A DNA stretch of 64,000 nt from Paenibacillus faecalis (GCF_900289175.1 NZ_LT985747.1:1887912-1951911), one strand, 5' to 3'; counted from the first letter of the stretch, positions 17,895 through 27,166 are shown. The notes: generated by a model from the sequence alone, not told the origin. A program made the numbers and translations.

Positions 17895-18772
17895 TGAGTG
17901 CTGTAAAGTCATTAGAGAAGCCAAAGCGCTTGTCCAGTGCAAAAAGGACGAATCTGCTGTTAAAGATATTGAACTTTATCTTGTTGTGCCTGTTCTCATT
18001 AACCGTGTTATTACCGATGTGGTTTATGTTCATTACGGCCGTCAAAACATCAAAGGAAGTGTTCGCCTATCCACCGACCTGGTGGCCGACCGAGTTTGTA
18101 TGGAGTAATTTCAGTGAGGCTTGGCAGGCGGCACCTTTTAGCGGGTATTTAGGAAACTCTGCTTTGGTAGCTTCATTTGCTATCGTGGGTTCTGTGTTTT
18201 CCAACTCTCTGGTGGCCTATGGTTTTGCCAAAATGAGATTTGTAGGCCGTAATTTCTGGTTTGCAATCATACTGGCTACGATGATGATACCCGGTTTTGT
18301 AACGATGATTCCGCAGTATATTTTGTTTTCGGAAATCGGATGGGTGGGCACGTTTCTTCCGTTGATCGTACCGCCATTTTTAGGATCGGCGTTCTTTATC
18401 TTTTTGCTGCGTCAGTTTTATATGACGATTCCGACCGAGTTGATCGAATCCGCGTACATCGATGGGGCTAACAATTTTTACATCTGGCGGAAGCTTATTA
18501 TTCCAATGTCTGCTCCGGCATTAACGACGGTTGGCGTGCTCTCCTTTAACTGGAGCTGGAATGACTTTCTTGGACCCCTTCTTTATTTGACGGACCCGGC
18601 AACATTTACACTTCCTATCGGGTTGAAAGTGTTTATTGGACAGATGAATACACAATGGAACTTCCTGATGGCTGCATCATGCCTGGTTCTGCTTCCCATC
18701 ATCGTTGTATTTCTCGCGTTCCAGCGTTATTTCCTGGATGGAATGAATTTAAACGGAGCGCTTAAAGGCTAA
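17894..18772 (+). CDS. sugar ABC transporter permease (MalG/UgpE type)
   Basis: 292-residue second permease, overlapping the first by one base. Recognisable parts are MWFMFITAVKTSKEVFAYPPTWWPTEF after the first membrane helix, an EAA-like loop (IESAYIDGANNFYIWRKLIIPMSAPAL, with the second Glu-Ala pair altered), and the C-terminal RYFLDGMNLNGALKG. No ATPase gene follows. Confidence 0.94.
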   Translation: MSAVKSLEKPKRLSSAKRTNLLLKILNFILLCLFSLTVLLPMWFMFITAVKTSKEVFAYPPTWWPTEFVWSNFSEAWQAAPFSGYLGNSALVASFAIVGSVFSNSLVAYGFAKMRFVGRNFWFAIILATMMIPGFVTMIPQYILFSEIGWVGTFLPLIVPPFLGSAFFIFLLRQFYMTIPTELIESAYIDGANNFYIWRKLIIPMSAPALTTVGVLSFNWSWNDFLGPLLYLTDPATFTLPIGLKVFIGQMNTQWNFLMAASCLVLLPIIVVFLAFQRYFLDGMNLNGALKG

Positions 18773-18925
18773 GGTGATGAAAGCATAGTGATGGTTACGA
18801 AGCTTGAGAACAATGATCTACCTATTAAAAACATAAAACTATGGATTAGGATATTGGATGAACTCATGATCGATATAGATACAAGATTGTGAAATAGACA
18901 GGATGACAGAGGAGAGAAAAGCACA

Positions 18926-19033
18926 ATGAATACAATCTTCAGAAATATGCTTGATAACTACCCAGAGCTTGAAATATGTACAGACGATCAATTATCTGGA
19001 TGCCTCGTGCAAAAGGAGGCGAGCTTTCAATGA
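18926..19033 (+). pseudogene. 35-residue ORF, possible remnant of a SIS-domain sugar isomerase gene
   Basis: An ATG with GAGGAGAG upstream opens a 35-codon frame (MNTIFRNMLDNYPELEICTD and 15 more residues) whose TGA overlaps the ATG of the ROK kinase. The stretch NMLDNYPELEICTDD resembles the N-terminus of GmhA-like SIS-domain proteins, which start RYPxLxxC before the GNGGSAAD motif; that motif is absent here. The simplest reading is a gene cut off after about 25 codons by a deletion that fused it to the kinase leader. A real small peptide that couples translation to the kinase cannot be excluded. The resemblance is from memory. Confidence 0.4.
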
Positions 19034-19995
19034 CTTTCATAGCAGGGATTGATATTGGAGGTACCAAATGTGCGGTATCGGTCGGCAAGATAAAATCGGA
19101 TGGAAGCCTTTCAATCGTGGATAAACAGAAGTTTCCAACACCCCATCTTCCGAGTGATGCTATTCAACAATTTATGATTCAGCTGGATCAACTGCTGCTG
19201 CGCAATCAAATTTCAAAGGTGAGTGCGATTGGAATCAGCTGTGGAAGTCCTTTAAACAGTGAGAAAGGAACGATTCTGAGCCCGCCAAATTTGCCGCATT
19301 GGGATCATATTGATGTCGTGTCACCGCTCAAAGAGCGTTATGGTGTACCGGTTGGGCTTCAGAATGATGCGAATGCATGTGCACTGGCCGAGTGGACATG
19401 GGGTGCTGGTAAAGGGACCCGGAACATGATCTTCCTGACCTTTGGTACAGGGATGGGTGCCGGATTGATTATAAACGGAAAATTATATGCCGGTACGAAT
19501 GATATGGCCGGAGAGGTTGGTCATATCAGGCTGGAGGAATATGGACCGCTTGGATATGGGAAGCATGGATCGTTTGAAGGATTTTGCAGCGGCGGCGGCA
19601 TCGCCCGTTTGGCGCAAGCGGAGGCAGAAGCTGTATTTCAGCGTGGCGGAAGCACCTCTTTTTGCTCAAGTGTTGACGAGTTGTCTGATATTACAGCTCT
19701 TCGTGTGGGCGAGGCAGCTCAGGCTGGAGATCCGCTTGCCATTGCAATCTATAAAAAAGTCGGTAAACAGCTGGGCCGCGGATTGTCCATTTTAGTAGAT
19801 GTTTTAAATCCGGAGGTGATCGTCATCGGAAGCATCTACGGTCGTCAGCTGGATCTGCTTGAGCCGACTGCCATGGAAGTTTTGCAGCGGGAAGCTTTAC
19901 CGGAATCTTTATCCGTCTGCAAAATACGGCCGGCGGCGCTCGGAGAGCGCGTAGGTGATTATGCGGGACTTTCCGTAGCATTAAATGTACTTTAG
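19030..19995 (+). CDS. ROK family sugar kinase
   Basis: 321-residue ROK kinase. The ATG at 19030 follows AAAGGAGG. It shows the phosphate-1 motif GIDIGGTKCAVSVG, the catalytic region NDANACALAEWTWGAGKG and the adenosine motif GTGMGAGLIINGKLYAG. The GEVGHI motif is present, but the following zinc cluster is lost: EYGPLGYGKHGSFEGF replaces the CxCGxxGCxE pattern. It has no helix-turn-helix domain, so it is an enzyme, not a regulator. It probably phosphorylates a monosaccharide released by the GH36-type enzyme encoded next; the sugar cannot be named from sequence. Confidence 0.9.
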   Translation: MTFIAGIDIGGTKCAVSVGKIKSDGSLSIVDKQKFPTPHLPSDAIQQFMIQLDQLLLRNQISKVSAIGISCGSPLNSEKGTILSPPNLPHWDHIDVVSPLKERYGVPVGLQNDANACALAEWTWGAGKGTRNMIFLTFGTGMGAGLIINGKLYAGTNDMAGEVGHIRLEEYGPLGYGKHGSFEGFCSGGGIARLAQAEAEAVFQRGGSTSFCSSVDELSDITALRVGEAAQAGDPLAIAIYKKVGKQLGRGLSILVDVLNPEVIVIGSIYGRQLDLLEPTAMEVLQREALPESLSVCKIRPAALGERVGDYAGLSVALNVL

Positions 19996-20054
19996 GCCAA
20001 TCAGGAGCCAGTACAAACTGTGAACATGAACATAACAACTTAGGAGGATTCATC

Positions 20055-22160
20055 ATGACTAATCAAGAAAAAGATTTTTTGCTCGAGCTTTTCGAGCGTG
20101 TAAACATTACGATCAAAACGTATGATAAAGGTTTGATTCCACTCGAACGAATCTCGGATACCGATGAAAAGACAGATAAACAAAAAGACAACAACTTGGT
20201 ATACCGTTACCGTGATTCGAAGGATACCGCATATGCAACGCTAAGACTTCAAATGAAGCCCGAAGGCATATTGGGATATGTTGAGGCGGGTGTTATAAAT
20301 GAAAGTTTATTTGCAAAACAGACATATCTGAGCCCTGACCATGCCGTCATTTTAAATTTTGGAATGGTGGAGCATCGAGGGTTTATGGCGAACTACCGTC
20401 ATAAAGATTGGTGGACTCGTCCTTTCTTCGGTCCGGATCTATGTGATCTGCCTGAAAGGACGCAATCTCTGATCTGGAAAACGACGGAAGAAGATTATGT
20501 TTACTTGCTTCCAGTTTGTGACGAGACGTGCCGAACAGATCTTGTCGGTCATGAAAACGGTCTGCAAGCGGTTGTATCTCCATTAATCCTCGGTTATGAG
20601 ACCGTAAGCACACTTGCGTTTTCAATAGCAACGGGGAAAGATCCATATCAGCTGGCTGATCAAGGGACGAAAACCGCGCTGCATGAGCTTCAACTTAAAC
20701 ATCGGAGTGAGAAAGAATATCCGGAGATGATGAAATATTTAGGTTGGTGTTCCTGGGATGCTTTTTATCATCAGGTCCATGCGGAAGGGCTACTTCAAAA
20801 GGCCCAAGAGTTTATTGAGAAGAAGCTGCCTGTTCATTGGTTTATCATTGATGATGGTTGGCTTGATGTGAAGGATATGAAGCTCAGGTCTCTTCAACCA
20901 GATAAAGAGAAGTTCCCCGAAGGGTTAAAAGCTGTAACTGAAAAGTTAAAACAAACGTACGGTATTTCACAGGTCGGTGTTTGGCATACAATAGCCGGAT
21001 ATTGGGGCGGCATGGACAAAACCGGTGAGGTTGCCGAGCAATTTGCCGGTCAGCTCTTTGAAACGAGCAGCGGGAAGCTGATTCCATATCCGGATGAAGA
21101 ACGAGGTTTTGGATTTTGGGATACATGGCATCGTTACTTGGGCGAGCAAGGTATCGATTTTGTTAAAGTTGACAGCCAAAATTCAATCACTACGATGACG
21201 ATGTATGATTTGAACGCAGGTGAAGCGGCTTCCGGAGGACACCGGGCGTTGGAAAAATCGGTTGAAGCGCATTTTGACGGTACGATCATCAATTGCATGG
21301 GCATGGGTTCGGAGAACATATGGCATCGTCCGAATTCGTCAGTATCCAGAAACAGCGACGATTTTGTACCAGAAGTTGCGGGAAGTTTTAAAGAACATGC
21401 ACTGCAAAATGTATACAATTCCTTCTACCATGGTCAGTTCTATTGGGGAGATTGGGATATGTACTGGACAGAGCATGAGGATGCACTTCGTGGGGCCGTG
21501 CTTCGGGCTGTAAGCGGAGGACCTGTTTATTTCAGTGACCCTGTCGGGAAAACGGACACGACGTATATATGGCCGCTCATTTATAAGAATGGTTTGATTA
21601 TCAAGCCTGACCTCCCGGCCATGCCAACGGAGGATTGTCTGCTTCGAGACCCGATGCATGAGAGTGTTCCTTTGAAAGCATGGAACAGGCTTGGGGACAA
21701 TGCTGTCATCGCGGCATTTCATGTGTGCCTTCAAGACGATGAGGTTGCAGGGACTTTGAGCCCAAGCGACGTACCAGGTTATGAAGAAGGATCGTATATT
21801 GTATACGAGCCGCTTCAAAAGCGGGTTTATACGATGGAAGCGAAGGAAGTACAGCCAATTCAATTGAAAAAAGATGAAGCAAGCTTGTACAATATCATTC
21901 CTCAACAATCAAAATGTACTCCGATCGGGTTGATGGATAAATATTTGAGTGCAGGAACTGTACTTCGCACGGATTCTGTAAATGAGAAAACGAGCGTTTA
22001 TCTTCAAGAAGGTGGTATTTTCGGTTTTGTTGCCAATGCCAAGCCGGATAAGGTATTGGTTAATGGAGAAGAAACTCCTATCACTGAACATGATGGCTGG
22101 TATGAGGTAAATTGTGAATTCGCTGAAGTACAGCCGATTATTGAAATCGTTCATTCATAG
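20055..22160 (+). CDS. GH36-type alpha-galactosidase / raffinose synthase (Sip1) family enzyme
   Basis: 701-residue glycoside hydrolase of the raffinose-synthase branch. Core motifs are YLGWCSWDAFY, HWFIIDDGWL, the nucleophile Asp373 in DFVKVDSQN, and the acid/base region SRNSDDFVP (Asp435 or Asp436). The C-terminal part includes WPLIYKNGLIIKPD and a beta-rich domain. There is no signal peptide. The ATG follows TAGGAGG. It sits between the sugar kinase and the FAD oxidoreductase, so it is likely to release galactose or a related sugar in the cytoplasm. Members of this family differ between hydrolysis and transfer, so the exact reaction is open. Confidence 0.85.
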   Translation: MTNQEKDFLLELFERVNITIKTYDKGLIPLERISDTDEKTDKQKDNNLVYRYRDSKDTAYATLRLQMKPEGILGYVEAGVINESLFAKQTYLSPDHAVILNFGMVEHRGFMANYRHKDWWTRPFFGPDLCDLPERTQSLIWKTTEEDYVYLLPVCDETCRTDLVGHENGLQAVVSPLILGYETVSTLAFSIATGKDPYQLADQGTKTALHELQLKHRSEKEYPEMMKYLGWCSWDAFYHQVHAEGLLQKAQEFIEKKLPVHWFIIDDGWLDVKDMKLRSLQPDKEKFPEGLKAVTEKLKQTYGISQVGVWHTIAGYWGGMDKTGEVAEQFAGQLFETSSGKLIPYPDEERGFGFWDTWHRYLGEQGIDFVKVDSQNSITTMTMYDLNAGEAASGGHRALEKSVEAHFDGTIINCMGMGSENIWHRPNSSVSRNSDDFVPEVAGSFKEHALQNVYNSFYHGQFYWGDWDMYWTEHEDALRGAVLRAVSGGPVYFSDPVGKTDTTYIWPLIYKNGLIIKPDLPAMPTEDCLLRDPMHESVPLKAWNRLGDNAVIAAFHVCLQDDEVAGTLSPSDVPGYEEGSYIVYEPLQKRVYTMEAKEVQPIQLKKDEASLYNIIPQQSKCTPIGLMDKYLSAGTVLRTDSVNEKTSVYLQEGGIFGFVANAKPDKVLVNGEETPITEHDGWYEVNCEFAEVQPIIEIVHS

Positions 22161-22200
22161 AAAATAAGTTCATGGATTAAGAGGAGAGGGGAGAGCCAAC

Positions 22201-25200
22201 GTGCAATGTTTGACCAATCTCGAAGAATTACCAGTCCTCCATGAATGCGATACGCTTGTGATCGGTGGTACGCTTGCTGGCATCGCCTTAGCTATCAAGC
22301 TGGTCGAAGCCGGAAAAGAAGTTGTTATCATCGAACCAAGAACTTACCTGGGTGCTGAGCTTACTGCTACTCTTCGCCCATGGATAGACGTAACATCTGA
22401 AGCCGAATTGCCTACATTAATAAAGCAGTGTCTTCAACGTGACGAAAAGAGCGTAGGTGATACATCGGCTATAGATCATGTGCGATTCGCGCAGCATCCG
22501 GGATATACAGCTTTACATCCGGACAAGCTGAAGTGCGGTCTGGAAGATCTGTTAATGAATCGCGAGATTCCTTTTGTGTATGCAACGCTTCCAACAGAGA
22601 TATTGCTTGATGATGGAGAAGTATCGGGTGTTATAGTCGCCAATAAATCGGGAAGGCAGATTATACGCGTCCGAAATATTGTAGACACAACAGAAACGGC
22701 AATTTCTGCGTCGTTGCTCGGTTGTCCTCTGCAAAAACATAGGAGAGCCACATTGGCGAGGTATGACCGTAGCCTTGAATTTTTTTCGGCCAATGGCGAG
22801 TTTGAAGATGGAGAGATAGAAGTACCGCATGAATTAAATCTTCTTTCTAACCGGGTCAATGTTAGGTACGGGTATAGCGGACGAAATCATGTATATGTAC
22901 AATACGGCATGGAACTTGACTGTGACAACAGCATCGAAATGTCCCATAGACGTGAAGAAAGGGCTAGGATGGCGGGAATGGAACTGGCTGCGTATTTGAC
23001 TAAGCATGTCAGCTCTTTTAAAAAATCGGTGTTAAGTGCTGCTTCCTACGAACTTAGCGGTCCTTTTTCATTGGTAACCGAAAGCAGCCACCTGAATCAA
23101 AGAAGTGATTTCGAGCAACTCGCAGTTGGCCACCCCTCGGTGATCTGTTTATATAAAGACCTGTATCATGATGGCAATGAAGAGGTGCTTCATCCCGTTC
23201 ATGCGCTTCGATTAGGGGAGCAAGTAGCCAAGTGGATGATCCAACATCCATTAAAGGCGTCCGCAGATGGCTGGATATCCAATTCGAATTCGGTCCATTC
23301 GGTGATAACAGAGAATGATTTGGAGATATCGGCAGCTTCGGCTTTTCAAGACATGTGGGATAAAGAGGTTGAAATTGCAAGAAGTACAGCGATCCCCGTC
23401 GGGCGCAAGGCACAGGTTCTCGTAGTTGGAGGAGGAACTAGCGGTGCTTGCGCATCAATTACAGCAGCCAGAGAAGGGATGAGCACGGTTCTTCTGGAGT
23501 TGAATCCGGGTCTTGGCGGCACGGGTACGTTTGGTGGTGTGGACAGTTACTGGTTCGGTCGCCGAGTCGGATATGCTGCCAGGATTGAGCAATGGGTTAA
23601 GGAAGTACAGCAATCCATTCATTACAAAGGACATAAGTGGAACATTGAAGCGAAAATGCATGCCCTTCTGCTGGAAGCCAGTAAAGCGGGAGCGGATCTC
23701 ATGTTTAACTGTATTACCTGGGGAGCCGTTCGTAAAGGGAATCAAGTGTGCGGGGCCGCTGTTGCGACCCGGTGGGGCCCGCAGATTATTTTGGCAGATA
23801 CCGTTATCGATGCAACAGGAGATGGAGATGTCGCTGCATTTGCAGGTGCGGAATATGTGTATGGTTCACAAAAAGATCACACCGTGATGTGGTACTCGCT
23901 GGCTCAATATACGACACCTGCCAAATTGCAAAACAACTTTACAAGCATGGTAAACGTGGCAAGCATTTTGGATTACACAAGAGCGATGGTTACAGGCCGG
24001 AGAAGAGGAACGGATTGCCATGATCATGGGATCTATATTGCAACAAGGGAAAGCAGGCATATCATGGGCGACGTTGTCATGCAGCTGACCGATCAACTTC
24101 TTCATAGACGCTGGCCTGATGTGGTGAATGTCCATTTCAGTAATCATGATGTAAAAGGAATCAGCGGTGCTGATTGGGTGAACATCGGATTGATTCCACC
24201 AAATTTAGAGATAGAAATCCCGTATCGGATGCTTCTGCCGAAAGGGCTTGAAGGAATTCTTGTTGTGGGGAAAGCCTTGTCTGCCACACACGATGCTCTG
24301 CCGGCTATTCGAATGCAGTCCGACTTGGAGAATCTTGGCGGGGTAGCAGCTCTGGCCGCAGCTGAAGCTATTTCTTCCGGGAAGCGACCAAGGTATATTG
24401 ATCTTGGAAAGCTTCAAGGAAGACTTATTCAGGAAGGGTTAATTTCTTCAGATTCTCTGCATCGATCATTAGAAAAGGTAGAATTTAGTGATCAAGAGCT
24501 TGAATGTCTGGTAGATTCTATTGAAACGGACGCTCCGCTATACGAATATTCCAATATGAGGATGAACGAAGTTTATGATCGCCGGATCCCATTTGTAGAA
24601 ATATGCTCGCTGGGGTCCAAGGTCGTTCCTTATTTGGAAAAAGCGTTGTTAAAAACGGAAGGGCGCAAAAAGATCGTGCTGGCACAGGCACTATCGATGC
24701 TTGGCTCGACTTCAGGGGTTAGCGTTCTGGTAGAGGATATTATGAAGCAGCTGAGCGGGAATGAACTGCCAGTTCGCACCGCCGACATCATGTATGTGCA
24801 GCTGCCTCCAGATCATGGTGCGATGCCTGATGTAACGTATGAAATCTACTCGTTGGCGGCAGCTCGGGACGAGCGTTCCATTGAAGTATGGGAACGGGTA
24901 GCTGAACTGCTCCAGCCAACGGAAGCGGACTTTAAAGATACTTGGAAAAGCATTTATTATTATATTGATGCTGTATGTCAAGGAGCTGAACGGCTTGGGT
25001 CGCGTCAAGCCATACCGTTACTCTTAAAACTGCATCAAGTCCCGTTTCTCTATGGACAGGAATGTAAAGAAGGAATTCAGCCGGACTATTTCTTGGAACG
25101 CAGGTCGATGCTTGAACTTGCTATCGGAAGAGCGCTTGCGCGTTCCGGATCACCTGAAGGATATGAAATTCTTATACGTTATATATCCGATGTACGCTCA

Positions 25201-25380
25201 TTGCTGTCTTTACAGGCACTTGGTGAATTAAGAAGATTAACGAATGAAGATTACGGACCGGATAGCCACAATTGGCAGGCTTGGCTTGCGCAGCACAAAC
25301 ATGCCATTCAGCCGCTTCCGTTGTCCCTGACGTTAGATATCGAACGAAACAGTGAGAGGATTGAGCGTGACTTTCGGTAA
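22201..25380 (+). CDS. large FAD-dependent oxidoreductase with two FAD modules
   Basis: 1059-residue protein starting at GTG after GAGGAGAGGGGAG. Two dinucleotide-binding motifs are visible: TLVIGGTLAGIALAIKLVEAGKEVVIIEP near residue 20, and VLVVGGGTSGACASITAAREGMSTVLLE near 405. The second module is complete (FAD_oxidored type), with GLGGTGTFGGVDSYWFG, VIDATGDGDVAAFAGA and GKALSATHDALPAIRMQSDLENLGG. The first is more divergent (GGTLAG). The C-terminal ~300 residues are helical with HEAT-like units (VPYLEKALLKTEGRKKIVLAQALSMLGS). Members of this family lie in many sugar-use loci but lack a defined reaction. Position as last gene of the operon suggests oxidation of the imported sugar or aglycone; this is inference. 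Confidence 0.82.
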   Translation: MQCLTNLEELPVLHECDTLVIGGTLAGIALAIKLVEAGKEVVIIEPRTYLGAELTATLRPWIDVTSEAELPTLIKQCLQRDEKSVGDTSAIDHVRFAQHPGYTALHPDKLKCGLEDLLMNREIPFVYATLPTEILLDDGEVSGVIVANKSGRQIIRVRNIVDTTETAISASLLGCPLQKHRRATLARYDRSLEFFSANGEFEDGEIEVPHELNLLSNRVNVRYGYSGRNHVYVQYGMELDCDNSIEMSHRREERARMAGMELAAYLTKHVSSFKKSVLSAASYELSGPFSLVTESSHLNQRSDFEQLAVGHPSVICLYKDLYHDGNEEVLHPVHALRLGEQVAKWMIQHPLKASADGWISNSNSVHSVITENDLEISAASAFQDMWDKEVEIARSTAIPVGRKAQVLVVGGGTSGACASITAAREGMSTVLLELNPGLGGTGTFGGVDSYWFGRRVGYAARIEQWVKEVQQSIHYKGHKWNIEAKMHALLLEASKAGADLMFNCITWGAVRKGNQVCGAAVATRWGPQIILADTVIDATGDGDVAAFAGAEYVYGSQKDHTVMWYSLAQYTTPAKLQNNFTSMVNVASILDYTRAMVTGRRRGTDCHDHGIYIATRESRHIMGDVVMQLTDQLLHRRWPDVVNVHFSNHDVKGISGADWVNIGLIPPNLEIEIPYRMLLPKGLEGILVVGKALSATHDALPAIRMQSDLENLGGVAALAAAEAISSGKRPRYIDLGKLQGRLIQEGLISSDSLHRSLEKVEFSDQELECLVDSIETDAPLYEYSNMRMNEVYDRRIPFVEICSLGSKVVPYLEKALLKTEGRKKIVLAQALSMLGSTSGVSVLVEDIMKQLSGNELPVRTADIMYVQLPPDHGAMPDVTYEIYSLAAARDERSIEVWERVAELLQPTEADFKDTWKSIYYYIDAVCQGAERLGSRQAIPLLLKLHQVPFLYGQECKEGIQPDYFLERRSMLELAIGRALARSGSPEGYEILIRYISDVRSLLSLQALGELRRLTNEDYGPDSHNWQAWLAQHKHAIQPLPLSLTLDIERNSERIERDFR

Positions 25381-25432
25381 CCGCCAACGGTAGGGTAAGT
25401 ATCATGTTGTTGTATATAACGTATTGTTAGAT

Positions 25433-25470
25433 GAAACAAAACCGCCCTTTAGTAAGGCGGTTTTGTTTCG
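25433..25470. terminator. strong bidirectional terminator
   Basis: GAAACAAAACCGCC (25433-25446) and GGCGGTTTTGTTTC (25456-25469) form a perfect 14-bp stem with a 9-nt loop. A/T runs on both sides let it serve the FAD oxidoreductase and the convergent GNAT gene. Confidence 0.85.
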
Positions 25471-25510
25471 TTAACATGCCTTCAAGTGCAAATGGAAAGT
25501 GTTGTCCCTG

Positions 25511-26038
25511 CTAAAGCTTCTTGAGCATATGAATGTCATAAGGCTCTTTTTCAAATAATTCCTTATCAATTTCTGAAGTAATCGCAGAACCTTGACTTGA
25601 GTAGAATTTTACCGCAGATTCCGTTTCCGTTGAAGATATATAAAGGTACTGTGCTCCTTTTTCAACGGCCGCTTTACTGAGTTCTTCCATAATTCGGCTG
25701 CCAATTCCTTGTCTTCGGTATCCTTGAGTAACATACATGAGATCGACTTGCAGTTGGTTGTTCTCTTTTCCCCTAAATTTATGGGCTAAGACACCGAATC
25801 CAACCAATTTATCGCCATCATATGCTCCAAAAGCTGTCCCGTTGTTTTTCAGTTCATATTCGAATCGTGAAATGATTTCTTGATAATCAGCTTCCCTCCA
25901 ATTCGGGCATTCATGTCCTGCTTTCACTTCCTCAAGAATGCCGTCCTTACATTTGTAAATCAGATTAATCGTTTCTGAACGGTCGATATCACGAATTTTG
26001 TAAGAATCTTCGAGTTTCATTTGAACGATCGAAACCAT
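25511..26038 (-). CDS. GNAT family N-acetyltransferase
   Basis: 175-residue acyltransferase. The acetyl-CoA site is clear: VDLMYVTQGYRRQGIGSRIMEELSKAA, matching the Q/RxxGxG/A motif, followed by YLYISSTETESAVKFYSSQGSA, the usual motif B. The ATG follows TAGGGGGAAATC. Alone in its transcription unit. Substrate unknown; several such proteins act on small molecules or antibiotics. Confidence 0.88.
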   Translation of the reverse strand: MVSIVQMKLEDSYKIRDIDRSETINLIYKCKDGILEEVKAGHECPNWREADYQEIISRFEYELKNNGTAFGAYDGDKLVGFGVLAHKFRGKENNQLQVDLMYVTQGYRRQGIGSRIMEELSKAAVEKGAQYLYISSTETESAVKFYSSQGSAITSEIDKELFEKEPYDIHMLKKL

Positions 26039-26229
26039 GATTTCCCCCTAAATGCTTTGATATGTACTTACAGTAGAATTATAGCAGAAATTCTATTATA
26101 GTTTACATAAGAAAGCTATGGCAGGAAGGTATTATATCTTCCTCCTCGCATACGATAAGGCGAAGAATATAACGCAGCATTAAAGATTGGAGAGGTATTA
26201 GTCAAGTGATGAAGCGGTCTAATCAAATG

Positions 26230-26258
26230 AAGGGAAGCGAAGAGTCGCTCCCCTTTTT
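26230..26258 (+). terminator. hairpin with T tract, no clear gene upstream
   Basis: AGGGAAGCGA (26231-26240) pairs with TCGCTCCCCT (26245-26254) with one mismatch, followed by TTTT on the plus strand. Both neighbouring genes are on the minus strand, so its client is unclear. The rest of 26039-26303 holds nothing else recognised. Confidence 0.35.
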
Positions 26259-26303
26259 ATTTGTCAATTTATAATCGCTGTTCCGTAGTAAAAGCGGCTT
26301 AGT

Positions 26304-26975
26304 CTACTCGACTACTATATTTCCCGAACCGGTTTTAAGATTTACCTCGAATGTGCCGCTACCCGACTGCCCTGTCGTTTTTTTATTGCTCTGCTCGTGA
26401 TCCTCCAAAGGAATTGTGATCGATCTGCTACCGCTGCCGGATTGCAGATGCCATTTGACATCCGGTTTATCATCGTTTAGGTCCAGCTTGATTTTGCCGC
26501 TTGTCACTGAAACAGAAATATCACTGTGGAACTTTGCGAAAGCAAGAGAAACATTGCCGCTTTTACCTTTGACTACAAGGTTATGGGTTTGCAGCTCAGT
26601 TCCCGCAACATGACCGGATGAACCGCTAATTCGCACCTCACCTTTATAATCATTAGGAATCCTTATGTTGAGCTGAGGCATTTTTCCGATATTAAACAAA
26701 CGGGTAATATCGTTTTCTAATTCGATTTTTAATGTCTGTTTACCTTTATCCAGCACAATCCCTGGCCCCTTATTTTGATAAAGAAGGGAAGCTTCAAGCG
26801 AATCAATATCCGCCGATTCCACATTTAATTTGACACTGCCATGATCGATATGAAGAACGTTGATATCATTTAGAGAAACCTCTTGTAAACCATTAGCTCC
26901 CTCGCCGTTTTCATTTCCGCAAGCACTTAGAAAAAGCATGACGAACATTAAAAGAAAATAAGTCGTCCATTTCAT
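26304..26975 (-). CDS. DUF4097-type beta-repeat lipoprotein
   Basis: 223-residue lipoprotein: signal with lipobox LFLSAC (Cys19), then repeated beta-strand units such as SGSSGHVAG, GKSGNVSL, TSGKIKLDL, SGSGSRSI and GSGTFEVNLKTGSGNIVVE. These resemble the DUF4097/LiaG-like beta-solenoid family, which is often linked to envelope-stress genes. The ATG follows AGAGGTGG. It is divergent from a small membrane peptide and a GAP-family protein, and its promoter carries the same operator as theirs. Function unknown. Confidence 0.8.
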   Translation of the reverse strand: MKWTTYFLLMFVMLFLSACGNENGEGANGLQEVSLNDINVLHIDHGSVKLNVESADIDSLEASLLYQNKGPGIVLDKGKQTLKIELENDITRLFNIGKMPQLNIRIPNDYKGEVRISGSSGHVAGTELQTHNLVVKGKSGNVSLAFAKFHSDISVSVTSGKIKLDLNDDKPDVKWHLQSGSGSRSITIPLEDHEQSNKKTTGQSGSGTFEVNLKTGSGNIVVE

Positions 26976-27012
26976 TTTTTGACCACCTCTTATGTTTGGT
27001 TTGCTAGTTGTT

Positions 27013-27043
27013 ATTGTAAAAGATGACGTAACGTCGTCTTCAA
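27013..27043 (-). promoter_or_regulatory. promoter with 19-bp spacer and dyad operator, for the DUF4097 gene
   Basis: On the minus strand TTGAAG (27043-27038), a 19-base spacer and TACAAT (27018-27013). The spacer holds the near-palindrome AAGATGACGTAACGTCGTCTT (27020-27040, centre 27030). Spacers of 19-20 bp with a dyad inside are the mark of MerR-family activation. Confidence 0.55.
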
Positions 27044-27062
27044 GTTATTTTTCAAAATATTC

Positions 27063-27093
27063 TTGAAAGTGACGTAACGTCATCTTGTATGCT
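27063..27093 (+). promoter_or_regulatory. promoter with 19-bp spacer and dyad operator, for the 27167-28008 unit
   Basis: TTGAAA (27063-27068), 19 bases, TATGCT (27088-27093). The spacer holds AAGTGACGTAACGTCATCTT (27067-27086, centre 27076), with the same 13-bp core TGACGTAACGTCA. The dyad centre is 2 bp toward the -35 box, as in the divergent promoter. Confidence 0.55.
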
Positions 27094-27166
27094 GATAAAA
27101 GTCCTGTCAAATCAATACAAAAGAAAACAAGTAAGGGTAGGAAAATGATGAGAGGAGGAGCTTAGG

